The notes: a model not told the origin generated them from the letters alone. A DNA stretch of 64,000 bases from Channallabes apus (GCA_030522415.1 CM060121.1:4557476-4621475), one strand, 5' to 3'; positions 11,063 to 22,817 are shown, numbered from the stretch's first letter. A program made the numbers and translations.

Positions 11063-11416
11063 CTGGAGAGAAGGACATTTATTTAGTCTAAAATCCATTT
11101 TTTATCCACAAAGATTTAAACCATCTAGAAAAGTCCCTTTATACCAAAAAAATAAATACATGAAAATTCAAATTCATATAATCAGGAAGTAGAAAACAAA
11201 CTTTTCTTGTACATCTCATGTTGAGACCATTTATAGACTAGATTGATGAGCTACAGTGGAGGAAATTTGAATAAATTCATACATCACACTGAGTGTGCTG
11301 GTACAGTAGTTATACCAGTCTTCTCACCTCCTCCCCCTCTCTTTTCCAGTATAATTTTAATCTGGACAATGCCAGTAGTCAATCAAATAAGAGATTGCGA
11401 TTGAAAATGTGCTTAC

Positions 11417-11722
11417 CAAAAAGGTTTTTAAGAGGACCGGACTTCCACTTCTGAGAATGGCTTTGCTGGATCTGGCAAGCGAAATTGTTGTTTTTGGTTT
11501 GGTTTGGTTTGGGAATAGTGAATTGTGTAATCAATGTGTCCTGGCCTTCTGGCAGATTCACATACTGAGCTTCTGGAAACTTCTCATCATTAGCCTGGAA
11601 GGTGACAGAGAGTTCACCAGAAGGCAGACTGCTTGCAACACACTCCAGCACTGCACTGTCTCTCTTCCCTACGTCTGCAGGACTCCTTCTGATCACCACT
11701 GTAGGGGTTTTCTGCACAGTTT
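11417..11722 (-). CDS. ighd: IgD constant domain exon delta3a (first copy)
   Basis: A 306-nt phase 1-1 exon with acceptor gtatctcag and donor TTTG|GTAAGC. It encodes TVQKTPTVVIRRSPADVGKR and the Ig cysteines (VLECVASS, NFACQIQQS). There is Phe instead of the core Trp. It differs from delta3b at scattered positions only. Confidence 0.93.
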
Positions 11723-11987
11723 CTGAGATACATAAAGTAAAAAGTCATATAAATTAAAATGTTCCACTAAAGTGAAAAAATTTTAATGTAATTTACATTT
11801 TTTAACATGAAACATTTTACATGCACACATACAATTTAATTTAATTCTGTGCCTATAATTATTGTTTAAAAAAAAAGTAATATTTTGTCCCATCACATTT
11901 CAAGTTGTATAGTTTTTTTTTCTTTTTAAAGAATACACATAAACAGACAGGATGATAATTGAGTTTTAAATTATATACAGAACCTAC

Positions 11988-12281
11988 CTGTAGTTTTGAT
12001 ACTAGCTTCTATTGTTTTAAAACATGGATGTTCAGCCCTGCAGGTTATTGTCCTTGATTTTGTCCAGTCTTCTACAGAAATAGTCAGGTTGCTAACAGTG
12101 GACTCTTCCTGTCCCTCTCTCTTCCTGTCTCTGTCTGATTTTTTATTTCCATCTACAAGCCAGGAAACTTTAGGGTGGAACACAGTCTGAACAACACAGG
12201 AGACTGTTACTTGATTATCTGTCAATATGGACCTGAGAGGAGGTTTAATCAGGTGTATCTGGGGTTCAGAATTTGGATGGT
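11988..12281 (-). CDS. ighd: IgD constant domain exon delta2a (first copy)
   Basis: A 294-nt phase 1-1 exon with acceptor ttatttattgcag and donor ACAG|GTAGG. It encodes DHPNSEPQIHLIKPPLRSIL, VSCVVQTVFHPKVSWLVDG with both Cys and Trp, and TITCRAEHPC. It has a basic/acidic insertion relative to delta2b. It is preceded by delta1 after a short 81-bp intron. Confidence 0.93.
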
Positions 12282-12362
12282 CTGCAATAAATAAGAGGTT
12301 GTTCATTTACAATTAGACATCATGAAAGATTTTTATTTTGCATTGTTTTGTGTGGAACTGAC

Positions 12363-12653
12363 CTTTACAAATGCTCCATGTTTGACGGAAGGTTTTGGCC
12401 TGGTGTGTGGCGTTGCATGTGAACTCTTTGCCTTTAGTCCATTGCTGTTCATTTATGCTGATTTGGCTCAGCATGGAAAACTCTTTTTTCCCCTCATTTT
12501 TAAATATTTTCTCAGTCCCTTTCTGACTCGATCCCCAATCAACATTAATTGTTTTAGGACTAAAACCTTCCAACCAACAAATTAGATTCATATCATTAGA
12601 TGTTCTATTGATGCTGGTGCTGATGCTGATGCTGGGTGGAGTCACAGTCACAA
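12363..12653 (-). CDS. ighd: IgD constant domain exon delta1
   Basis: A 291-nt phase 1-1 exon with acceptor ttgtttatag and donor AAAG|GTCAGT. It encodes VVTVTPPSISISTSINRTS, first Cys in NLICWLEGFSPKTI, Trp in NVDWGSS and second Cys in FTCNATHQ, with N-glycosylation motifs NRT and NAT. It is the first C-delta domain after C-mu. In teleosts IgD mRNA joins mu1 to delta1 (established). The phase-1 donor of mu1 and phase-1 acceptor here allow this join in frame. Confidence 0.93.
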
Positions 12654-13440
12654 CTATAAACAATGAGAAAACAACAATTCAAGAACATGGCAAACGTAGT
12701 CTGTGCTCTGTAGAACTTAATGTTTGAATTTTTTCCCATTTACTTTTAATGTGCGATAAGATGCTGCCACAACACCGGCAAGGAACTCTATATATAAAAC
12801 TGTGTTTTTGTTGTACTATAAATATTATGATAATGCTGTCTAACAAGAAATATGAGTGGCCATCTTATATGCCAAAAGAAACTCTGTTTCAAACATACCT
12901 GGCACAAACCAAAGATGATGGAGCATCTACAGTAATTTTTTGTGTATTATAGCAGGTGCTTTTGAAATCCTGGACAAATCAGGCCATCATTTGGGTGACA
13001 AGAGAGACATACACACATTGAGCACATTGTGTGCATTATTGAAATTTTTATTACAATTTATTTGACAGCAAAAAATTTTTTTTTTCTTCAGTAATCCAAC
13101 ATTTTAATTTTTTTTAATTATATTTATAAACTCTGGTTACAGTATATAAACTGTAGTTTTTGTTTTCAGAATTTTTTTTGTTTTGTTTGTTATTTCTCCT
13201 TTTTAATTTAGTTGCTCCTTACGGAAGTTTAAAAAAAAAAAAAAGAATTCAATGTAACAACTAATAAAACATAACTAGGAGCTTACTAGCAGTATATTGT
13301 AGTATTTATCACAGCTTATCATTGTGTTTTTCTCCTTATTGCATGAATATTTGGAACATCATAAAGCTAAAGCTAAACCAAAAAACAAGGCAATACTGTA
13401 GTTTGTTTGTGTTTTTCACATTTTTTGGTGTTTTGTGGTG
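12654..13440. other. C-mu/C-delta intergenic segment
   Basis: AT-rich sequence with A- and T-runs and no ORF that I support. It separates delta1 from the octamer/E-box cluster. Confidence 0.5.
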
Positions 13441-13559
13441 TGGCTAGAGGAAGAAGTGCAGGATAAGCTTCACTGAGCACAGAAAACAGCGGGTGAGAGC
13501 GTTAGGCAACAAGCGGTCCAAAGATAAATGGCAAAATCTTCTAAAAGAAGAAGTGAAAA

Positions 13560-13690
13560 TCATCTGCATCGCTGAGATAAAGTGAAACACACCTGCACAG
13601 GAAGAAGTCCTACATTTGCATGCATTAATAGACCAGTGTTTTTGCCTGTTATGCAAAGAGTGTTTTTCTATTATCTTCGTTTGCACAGTG
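13560..13690. promoter_or_regulatory. Candidate IgH enhancer core (E-mu-3' type)
   Basis: Within about 70 bp lie an E-box of muE5 type (CACCTG, 13590-13595), a consensus octamer (ATTTGCAT, 13614-13621) and a one-mismatch octamer (ATGCAAAG, 13651-13658). The cluster lies between the mu membrane exons and delta1. The channel catfish IgH enhancer is known to lie in this interval and to work through octamers and a muE5 site. Motifs and location are read from sequence; enhancer activity is inferred. Confidence 0.65.
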
Positions 13691-13882
13691 GCATGATAAA
13701 TAATTCACAAATAAAGAATAAAGAATAATTATCTACCAAATGTTTTACTACAGTATGTTCGACCACATAAAACGAGAAACACATCACATAAACCTGTTAG
13801 AAAATGTATACAAATTAAAATAAACTCTATCTATTAGGTTTGACCAATGAAGATGAAGAAAACAATCAGACTTTTAATTGCA

Positions 13883-13888
13883 TTTATT
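13883..13888 (-). terminator. Candidate polyadenylation signal of membrane IgM
   Basis: AATAAA on the minus strand about 180 nt after the TM2 stop codon. Confidence 0.5.
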
Positions 13889-14064
13889 TGAGATTTGAGT
13901 AAAATCATGAAAGAAAATCAACATTTAAATGACACACAGTATTTACAGATATAAAACACATGAAAAGTAGCTGAGAGAAGATAGTTTAACAGAAAGTTTA
14001 ACTCAGAACATTATACTGAAGAAACAGAGAGAAGATCAAACACATTCCATTGGTTGTTTGTTTA

Positions 14065-14073
14065 TCATTTCAC
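14065..14073 (-). CDS. ighm: IgM membrane mini-exon TM2 (Val-Lys-stop)
   Basis: After a polypyrimidine acceptor (ttcccccttttttttag) the minus strand reads GTG AAA TGA. TM1 ends in phase 0 after ...Val-Ile-Lys, so the spliced tail would be VIK-VK-stop, the short cytoplasmic tail typical of IgM. The coding part is 9 nt and would be missed by ORF finders. The remainder of the exon is 3' UTR, with a candidate AATAAA at 13883-13888. Confidence 0.8.
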   Translation of the reverse strand: MK

Positions 14074-15382
14074 CTAAAAAAAAGGGGGAAAAACACAGGT
14101 GATTAAGTCATGAAACAGACATTAATTTTGTTGTAGGAGAAAAAAACATTTGATATAATTTACGTTTATAAGTTTCTTGCCATTAATAAAACAAAATCCA
14201 ACACACAATATATATGACTTTTTAAAGGTATTTACTATTTACATGTGCATGAAACCTGTCTATCATATTCAATTAAGCTTAAAATATATTTTCCTTGATT
14301 TTTATTTTCATTAAAAACATTTACTTTTATCCCCAACTATACATTAAAGTTATTTTATTTGCAGCATACTTATTTAAAACATTGGGTCAAGCAACAATAT
14401 TTTATGGACAGTACAATAAGTAAAATTGACAATTACATTTGATTAGAAAGGCAATTTTTAAATATATGGTGTATAATTAATGTAGAGAAAATATTATAAT
14501 TAATATAATTCTATAATTAACAGTATAACTAACAGAGTTTAGAAAAACTTAAGATTTTTTGTTTATAAGTGATTTATGTATTCTATATGTTTTTTTATTA
14601 TATATTTATTCTATAACAGCACCTCCTGAAGTGTTTTATTTATATTGTAGGATAGCAATTTGCAAAGGATTCCCAATTGTAACCTTTTAAAACATTTATG
14701 GTTACAATATCAAAACTAGGTCATTTATAATAAAAGCACAAACATAAACACTGTAAACCTGCAATCGTCCCCCCTTTCTCTGCTTTGGAGTTGAAAATTA
14801 GTGAATTACTAAATATGTAAACCTAATTCTAATTGATAGAGCTATATAGATATATAGATAGCTATATAGCTATTTCTGTTATAGAAATCCCTTTCCTAAA
14901 TTCCTTTGAACAATTGGATTTTACAATTTCTTTTAGTGACTTTGTAACATGGAATTTAAAAGAACAAATGTTTATATCACTTTGTAAAAATGTCTGTATA
15001 TCAACACTGTACACCCAATATAAATACTCTGCCTGCCCTGCCGTCTCTAAAAATATTAAATTTTCGGACTAAATTTCAATAAGCAAATAGTTAAGTCTGT
15101 GAGCAATTAGTCAATAAGTTAAGTCAATTATTAAATTGGTGAAGTTGTTTCATAGAAAAATTCATTGTTAGAAGTTACAGCTATGATAAGTGTTAAGATT
15201 AAGAGCATTGCAACAAGACCTCAGAGAATTGGGACTAAACATCTGTGTGGCCAACAGAAACAACAATATTATTTTAGCATTGTATTTTTTATTCTGTGAT
15301 ACCACAGGCATATTGTAGGTCGACTATGTGATGATTCATCAGGTTCAAAATGTGAAAGAGTGAGTCTGGGAGCATCAGGATT
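14074..15382 (-). other. IgM TM1-TM2 intron, lower part
   Basis: AT-rich intron sequence without recognisable elements apart from simple AT-rich runs and a short ATAG-rich patch near 14840-14870. Confidence 0.55.
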
Positions 15383-15395
15383 AATTTCATTTGTT

Positions 15396-15776
15396 CATTC
15401 ATTCATTCATTCAGCTTCTATACCGCTTAATCCTGTGTTCAGGGTCGCGGGGGACCTGGAGCCTATCCCAGGAGACTTCGGGCACTAGGCGGGGTACACC
15501 CTGGACAGGGTGCCAATCCATCGCAGGGCACACACACATACACACACTCACACACCCAATCACACACAACGGTCAATTTGGGAACTCCAATTAGCCTAAC
15601 CTGCATATCTTTGGACTGTGGGAGGAAACCGGAGTACCCGGAGGAAACCCACCAAGCACGGGGAGAACATGCAAACTCCATGGACACAGAGACGGGAATC
15701 GAGCCTGGCTGGGGAATCGAACCCAGACCCTGGAGGTGCTAGGCGACAGTGCTAACCACTACACCACCGCGCCGCC
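15396..15776 (-). mobile_element. tRNA-derived SINE, full length with 13-bp target duplication
   Basis: On the minus strand the element starts ggcggcgcggtggtgtagtg, with a Pol III A box (TGGTGTAGTGG) and B box (GGTTCGATTCC). It runs through a body containing a CA-rich patch and ends in (GAAT)n. The 13-bp sequence aatttcatttgtt flanks it at 15383-15395 and 15777-15789, a target-site duplication. It sits in the TM1-TM2 intron. I know this module as common in fish genomes but will not assign a family name. Confidence 0.88.
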
Positions 15777-16090
15777 AATTTCATTTGTTAATTAATTTAA
15801 TTTCATTAATTGAAATCAACCTCAATTGATAATCTTTGGGTGATGTTGGTGAAGACTTTACAGAGCTCTCTTCATATCTATACATGATCTCAACCAAAGA
15901 TTTATGGGACTCTAGATGGAAATTAATGTTGCAACATTGTGTATGGTTGTCAAAACAATTCCACAGCAAATATGTACTAAAGGAAGGAAATATAAGAGTG
16001 TGGAGGGTTTTTGCCCACACACTGTGTTGGCAATACTACATTTTGTGTTCCTGAATTCACCCTGTTTATGTTTACTGGATCAGTTCTCAC

Positions 16091-16230
16091 CTTGATAACA
16101 GTCGCCCCGATGCTGTAGAACAGAGTGATGAGGAAGAGAAACACAAATGTTATGGCAGTGTTTGCCACGTTTTCATCATCAGTTTCTGTCGCATTGTAGG
16201 AACCCTCAATCACCACCAGGAAATTTGAAT
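16091..16230 (-). CDS. ighm: IgM membrane exon TM1
   Basis: Acceptor accaacag opens in phase 1 and donor ATCAAG|GTGAGA closes in phase 0; 46 codons. It encodes an acidic linker ([16 protein letters not shown], with an N-glycosylation motif) and the transmembrane helix ([20 protein letters not shown]). In teleosts the membrane form splices from mu3 directly to TM1, skipping mu4. The phase-1 end of mu3 at 19736 permits exactly this. Confidence 0.93.
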
Positions 16231-16262
16231 CTGTTGGTATCCACACACACACACACACACCA
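16231..16262. repeat. CA microsatellite next to the TM1 acceptor
   Basis: A CA/TG run lies immediately upstream (transcript sense) of the TM1 acceptor and acts in place of a normal polypyrimidine tract. Confidence 0.7.
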
Positions 16263-16533
16263 TGCTGTTAAATTTTTGACTCAGGTTAGTCGATCTTGTT
16301 GATTTTTATTTCCTAACAGTAGTTGTGACTACACGGTGCTTCTAATAACTTATTGTTTCTAAGATGCACATAAACAGATAAAAAAAATTGACATGTTGAT
16401 ATGGTAAGATTTGATTTACAGAAGGAGTAATTAGTGTTAGTTTTCTACAGTCAGAGGTCAAGATGTAATGAATGGCTGTGCATGTTCTTGCTGATGTGCC
16501 AAGCTACACTTTTATGTCGCATCATGCCATCTT

Positions 16534-16659
16534 CAGTCACTCACTCTTCTATACCACTTAATCTTGTATTCAGGGTCATGAGGGGCCTGGAGCCTATCAC
16601 AGGAGACTTAGGGCATGAGGTGGAGTACTCCCTGGACAGGGTGCCAATCCATTGCAGGG

Positions 16660-16730
<71 letters not shown>

Positions 16731-16928
16731 CAGCAATTTGGGAAAGCCAATTATCCTAATCTGCATGTCTTTTGACTGTGGGAGGAAACCGGAGTACCCA
16801 GAGGAAACCCACCAAGTATGGGGAGAACATGCAAACTCCATGCACACACAGGCGGGAATTTAACCTGGCCAGGAATCAGACCTGGACTATGAAGGTGCAA
16901 GGCGGCAGTTCTAACCACTAAGCCTCTC
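16534..16928 (-). mobile_element. tRNA-derived SINE, older diverged copy with long CA run
   Basis: The same family and orientation as the copy at 15396-15776, with a long (CA)n tract at about 16660-16728. The head is degraded (ctaaccactaagcctctcac). It lies in the mu4-TM1 intron. Confidence 0.8.
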
Positions 16929-18914
16929 ACCTCATCATGTCATTTAATTATTAATCTATAACCGCACATTCTGACATGATTATTGATTACATATTTATGC
17001 ATTTTTGGTGTGTTATTTTGTCAGGCTGTACATTTTGTCTGCATTTTTAAAAATTCTGATTGATGTGTGTTAAAGTATTATAGCATATTATAGTAGTTAA
17101 TAAGAGGCATTCCACAAGTGGTTATAAACAGTAGCCGCACTAAGACTATTAACTATAATTATCACTCCATGTCCCAGGTGTTTAAACAGCCGTTAATTAC
17201 ACTGTCAATCTCAGCATGGGGGAAAGGAGGTCTCTACGGTCCGCAGTAATGAGGAGAGAACAGCAGCCTGACAAAACTCACTTTTAAAACCAGTCACAGA
17301 AGCACTTTTAGCAAGAAACCACCTCTGATAACGTTACGCCATAATGTACATCTTAAACAACATATATTCTCTATTTAATAATTAAAAATAATCACTCCAA
17401 ATTGCCTCTGAACTGTTTTAGTTTGATTTCTGCCTAAGCCAACCTACAAAGATAGTTTCTAACACAAGGATAAATCATACATCCTTCTCTAAACCTTAGT
17501 CAAGGGCACTACTTAGTGTGTGGAACGAGTGAGTGTATAACCCGTATAGCACACTAGCTTTCCATTTAATGCTGTTTAGGATTTTAGGACTGTCCAACAC
17601 CCCACGGTTTATTCTACTCACCTTTTGGCTACATAGTACCAGTAATGATTTAAAACTACTTTCACCCTGTTAAATACACTGACTGTTGGCTGCTAACTGT
17701 CGGTTATCAGCTCCAATTGCACCCTCATGTCCAGCACATCAGCACTTCCTCTCATGTGATTACACCAATCAGACATAACATTGCAACACAAAACATTATG
17801 CCCATAACTGTATAGATCTCTTTGTGCCACATGGGCAGCTCTGGCCAATCAGGCCATGACCTCCGAGTTTGTGATGTGATAACTGGAATAATAATTAATA
17901 CACAATGAATAATTCATGTGCTGTGGTTTGTGGGGTAGGGCCTTGATGGATTGGACTCTTTTGTATGGGGCATTCCATGGATGCGTGGTTCGATTGAGAT
18001 CTGATGGAGGCTGGGTCAGTAGCCTTAGGCTCTGCATTTGTGCTACAGTGGCTTTTCTGTGGGATTGGACCAGATCAGCTGGCCTTTGAGCCTTGGGTGC
18101 ACCTGACCCTGTCACCAGTTTACTGGTATTAAATTTAGAACCAATCACTGTTAATGTGTTAATATTTTGTGGCATTCATGTTATGACTAATTGGTGTAGC
18201 TCAATAGGTTAGTTTCTAGTATGAAAGCTTTGGTGGAGTGTTGCTTAGGTACACATGATATTGGTAACCCTCATCCTGTCATGGAAGAGGGTAGAAAAAA
18301 CTCTCTACATGACCAGAGGTGCTAAATGTCTTGGCTTGCTGGAGATAAAACAGTATTAAACTAAGCTATTGAGCTATTAACCTTAATGAAAGTATTGAAG
18401 TGTAACTAACACAGAGCAACAAATAAAGCTTGACAAAAATACTACAGGAATGCAAACAGACATATACACACATTGTCAGATTGTGGGCGAAGCTTTAGAG
18501 CATTCTCTGTTATCATATGTAAAATATTTAATGTTTTATTAAGAGGTTTGTCTTTCTTACATTTTTTAATTAACTGTTTAATTGGTCTTTGAACTCCATA
18601 TTTATTACTATTATTATTATTATTATTATTATTATATAGTTCTTAGAATTTTGTACTTTACATTTTGGGGGAAAAGCATTCATCTCTTTGCCTCACAGCC
18701 TAATGTGTGGGAATTTGATAAAAGATGTTTATGATGTTTACTTAAAGATGTTAAAACAGCTTTAAGTAAAATGTCTTAAATTAAAGCCAGTCAAGTTGAA
18801 GACATGCCATCATTTTTCACAAGCCACATTTAAGAGATGTTTAGATAAAGATGTATAAAGTTTGAATATTAGAATATTTCCAAACTGCACAAGATACATG
18901 CTGAAGGGTTTTTT
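16929..18914 (-). other. mu4-TM1 intron with a Tc1/mariner-like fragment
   Basis: About 17760-18200 begins ttacaccaatcagacataac and ends tcatgttatgactaattggt, roughly inverted ends resembling a fish Tc1/mariner element with a decayed interior. There is an ATT trinucleotide run near 18608-18640. No coding exon was found. Confidence 0.5.
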
Positions 18915-18920
18915 TTTATT
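18915..18920 (-). terminator. Candidate polyadenylation signal of secreted IgM
   Basis: AATAAA on the minus strand about 170 nt after the secreted stop codon at 19090. Confidence 0.55.
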
Positions 18921-19089
18921 GTCATTATTTCAGTGTGATATTGCATTGCACATATTCTAAAAATCAAGAACACACAAGCATCAGACAGACTGAAAAGACA
19001 ATGACACTGCATTAATAATTAAAAAAACAAAAGACATAGAAGACAGGCCAAAAGTCAAACAAAAGCATTAATAGCAGACAACACAATTT

Positions 19090-19475
19090 TTAATACAGCA
19101 TTTGAGCATTTGGGCAGTTTTGGGGAAGAGTTAAGTTGAGATTCACTACGGAGGGCGGATTTGAATTACCAGCAATGGATCTGGAAATGTGGTGCACAGT
19201 CTCCTCAATGGACTCATGATAAACATTGCAGGTGAACATAGTGCCATTTTCCCAGTCTGACGTATTGACAATCAGCTGACTGTATGCTGAAAAGATGCCA
19301 TTTTTCTCAATAACTTTAACGGTGCTCCCACTTTCCACTAGTTTATCACCAGCAAGCCAAGACACAGCAACCTCCTTAGGGTAGAAGTTTTTAATATAGC
19401 AAGTCAGGGTCTTTGAATCCCCCTTTGAGCTCTCTGGTGGAGGGAGCAAGAAAAGCTCTGGGTATTGCGTTTGGC
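19090..19475 (-). CDS. ighm: IgM constant domain exon mu4 with secretory tail
   Basis: The acceptor ttatgttcatag opens a phase-1 exon ending in its own stop (TAA). C1-set hallmarks: Cys in [15 protein letters not shown], Trp in AVSWLAGD, Cys in [10 protein letters not shown]. The secretory tailpiece follows, with the N-glycosylation motif in [11 protein letters not shown] and a Cys near the C-terminus suited to polymer formation. Used in secreted IgM. In membrane IgM of teleosts this exon is skipped. Confidence 0.95.
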
Positions 19476-19735
19476 CTATGAACATAAAATCAGAATTAAC
19501 AACAAAACATGATCAGTTTCCTTCTCTTGCATTGTTTTTGTATGTTTGGGAACATTGGTCACAAGTAAACAACAACAAAAAAGCTTTAACATATAATCAT
19601 AGTTTCCATATAATTTCAGTAGCACTGGATATACAGTAAAAATGTGATTTTCTTTTTTTTTAAGTTCTCATGCTTTAAACTTTCTCATGCAAATTAAAAG
19701 CAAGAATATGTAGAAATAGTAAACAGGATTCCTAC

Positions 19736-20044
19736 CGTTTCCTCTTTGGTAGACTTCTTGTATATACCCCAGAGCTGATGCTGTATGATTCACCTCACAG
19801 GTAAATTTGGTGCCAGTATGCCACTCGTTATAAGTGATTGGGGTGGTGAGCGTGATCACTGTCTCCTTAGACCCTTCTTTTTGAGATAGAGCAGCAATGT
19901 CTTTACCGTTAACAATCCATTTAATGCCGGTGAAACCCATTGGTCCTTCAGCCTTGCACACAAGGTCACCAGATTTCTTGATAAGCATGTCATTGTCGGA
20001 AGGTGGAATTATTGTCACCTTTGGCTGCTCCTGGTCACATTGTG
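19736..20044 (-). CDS. ighm: IgM constant domain exon mu3
   Basis: A 309-nt phase 1-1 exon, acceptor cttctttacag, donor AACG|GTAGGA. It encodes QCDQEQPKVTIIPPSDNDML, Cys in DLVCKAEGPMGF, Trp in GIKWIVNG and Cys in KFTCEVNHTAS, plus an N-terminal Cys available for interchain bonds. Its donor serves both mu4 (secreted) and TM1 (membrane); both acceptors are phase 1. Confidence 0.95.
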
Positions 20045-20382
20045 CTGTAAAGAAGGTGTAAAAATAAGTTTATGAAGAAACAAATATCTTTTTTAATTAA
20101 AGAAACTGTGAATTTACAATCTGAAAAAATACCTGAGTTTTAATGCACATTACAGTAAAATAATCATATAACATAATTACCATTTCATTCAAATGAAAGG
20201 ACAAATTATTACATCAAATTTCAGTTTACAAGATTTAACAATTACTTTGTATTGTTTCATTAAAAACAGGTACTTAAACTATGGTGTAAGAATAACACTG
20301 AGGTCAAATGCTGTTAAAGAAATTTTCATTTGCAAAAAATAATCATAGTCATAAAACCTAAGTAGAATAACTTAGTACATAC

Positions 20383-20694
20383 CTCCATATTTTGCCTCCT
20401 GGTACAGAGTCTGTGATTTTTGCTGGAACTCACACTTAACTGGAACAGATGAGCCCATCCACTCGCCGGCAGTGAGTTTCAAAATGCTTAAGGCACTGTA
20501 AGTATTTTTTTCCGGGATTAAAATTGAGGCGTTGGCCTTATCACTGAGGTTTGCACTTCCACGGGTCCACTTAAACATGTACGTTTTAGGTGAAAATTCT
20601 GAAGCTAAGCAGATGAAGGTAGCTGTTCCATTGTCTAATTCTGTTTGGCTCGGAGCTGTTAGAAGCAGAGATTTTGCTGGGATGTCGGACACAA
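20383..20694 (-). CDS. ighm: IgM constant domain exon mu2
   Basis: A 312-nt phase 1-1 exon, acceptor gtttgttttgcag, donor GGAG|GTATGT. It encodes VSDIPAKSLLLTAPSQTELD, Cys in TFICLASEFSPKT, Trp in FKWTRGS and Cys in VKCEFQQKS, with N-glycosylation motifs NGT, NLS and NAS. Confidence 0.95.
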
Positions 20695-22508
20695 CTGCAA
20701 AACAAACACACAGATCCATATGCAGCAGCAATGGGCACAGCAGGTACTGCAGTTTAGGAATAGAATGTGTTGCCACAGTATATGAAGACCACAAAAATCC
20801 TTTTTTTTAAAATACCTCATATTATCTAAATTTATATCAGAGTGCCAAAAAATTCTTATGCAGTTGGTATGATTTAATTTCTATAGTAATTTACACAAGT
20901 ACCTGTATAGTCCACATGATATAGGTCTAGTAATATAAACACATTTCTTTATGTGTAGTTATTTATCAAACAAAATCCCATAGTCATTAATATTGCCGAA
21001 GTTTTTTGTACGGAGGAAATATTTTAACTTGTACGAAAGAACTGGTTTTAAATTTTCTCAGTGACATATTGGTAGTTGTATATATTTACATTTTAAGACA
21101 AACTTTAAGACAAATTAAATATTGTACATCAGGCATGATTATAATAAAACACTTCACATTAATCAACAACTTGATTATAGCTAATTTTCCTATAACAGAG
21201 CCCATCATGTTGTCATGTATTTAGCAGGTTTTGAGCAGGGATAAGGAGATTCGATACTGAGAACAACTTAAGTTATAATATATTACTAGTCTGTAAAATC
21301 TAACTTATTACTGTTTTTGCCACAGCAAACATTTGTGTGTATTTTGATAACATACTGTGGCAACACATGCGAAAAGTCATAAGCCTCAGTAAAAAAAAGG
21401 AAAAGGCTTTGTTTAGCATTGGCAGAGAAAGAGTACAGAGAGTAAATAAGCTTTGGATTTTAAAATGCTTGACTTTTTACATAAAATATTCCAGTGCTGA
21501 TTCAACTGGATAGCCTTTTTAGGAATAAGAAACTTTTAGTCAGACATTTTAATGGCCAAAGCAGACTGTCTCAGTGTGATTCAACATGCAGCATTTTGTA
21601 AAAGGACTTAAAGGAAATAAAACTAGTGCAGACATTGATTCTGCTTACTGTCTGATTTCATGTCATTTGCATCATTTTCCCCAAAGAATAATGCTCACAC
21701 TGAGACTGATAAGCTAATAAGCTTAAACATGTAGCTAAGAAAGAGATTACCACCAAATATTAGAAAGTTTTAACCATCATGACCACTCAGGTCTTTGCGG
21801 AAAAACACTGTTGTATTTGAATTTTTTATTTCTCTGATTCTCTTAAACCGTCTGATTAGTGCCACTCTACCACCCCTATCTATCATGATACAGTACTTAC
21901 TGTTGGTTTTAATTCTTTTTTTTAAATGATGGAGCTTTACAGAAAATGTACTTACTGTAAGCTTAAACTGTGTTGAATAAAACATTCAGATATTGTACAA
22001 TTAAAGTTAAAATTATCATGAATGTTTAAGTGTAGGTTTTAATTTTTGTTAGTTGAAGCAAATGTATTACTATTTAATTGCTCGTTTACTATGGATAATC
22101 TATAATAAATTAATTGACCATTACATCAAATGCACCTGCCATAATCTGTATCAGTAATCTAGACACAGTCTAAACTCTACATTCTCTTGTCATTGGGAGA
22201 AGCATCGATTCCTTCGTTTTAAAGTTACATATTTTTAATTGTCTTTTAGAGTAAATATTACATATACTGCACTAGGCCTTAAGGTGCAATTATTTTCATG
22301 TTTCCTCGTAAAAGGTGCAGAATAAAATGAATCAGATGCTGTGGCCTCACCAAGGGGCAAGGAAATGTTTGCTAACAGTTTTCTTCCCTGAGAGTGTCTG
22401 TGTGTTCGTGTGTGAGTATTTGCCAATATTTACAGTATAATCATACTTACACGACTTCTTATTTGTAAATGAAACACAAAATTATGTTTTGAGGTATTTT
22501 TCGCCTAC
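20695..22508 (-). other. mu1-mu2 intron
   Basis: An intron of about 1.8 kb with unique-looking AT-rich sequence. I see no repeat element or exon-like structure in it. Confidence 0.6.
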
Positions 22509-22817
22509 CTGGTTTTTGCAAGTTCGCCAGTTTGGTTCCCTGGGGGTTAGAGACTTCGCAGGTGAACTTCTTGTTCGCGTCCCAGTCGGAAGCCTTGACG
22601 CGCGCCTGACTCACCGAGAAGTACTTTCCGCTGTCCAACACCGACGGGTATTGTACAATGTTAGTATTCATCGTGTTGCCGCTCGAATCCTTCCAAACGT
22701 AGCTCAGTCCATCGGCGGTTGCCAAGTCGCGGGTAACGCAGCCCAGAGTGACGAAACCATCAGGGGACGAGCCGCACTGCCACACGGGAAACAGGGACTT
22801 CGGGGCTTCTTGCGTTG
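22509..22817 (-). CDS. ighm: IgM constant domain exon mu1
   Basis: A 309-nt phase 1-1 exon, acceptor ctatatacag, donor CCAG|GTAGGC. It encodes [20 protein letters not shown], where the N-terminal Cys is the expected light-chain partner, Cys in [10 protein letters not shown], Trp in [10 protein letters not shown] and Cys in FTCEVSNPQ. It is the first exon spliced to a rearranged J and is shared by IgM and, in teleosts, chimeric IgD. It is noticeably richer in GC than its introns. Confidence 0.95.

Noticed and set aside
15396..15776. tRNA gene suggested by A and B boxes
   Set aside because: The element is a repeated SINE with a target duplication and no cloverleaf that I can complete.
16541..16863. 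Long ORFs made of CA/TG repeats
   Set aside because: They are translations of microsatellites inside SINEs, not genes. The same holds at 7511, 36972, 62791 and similar places.
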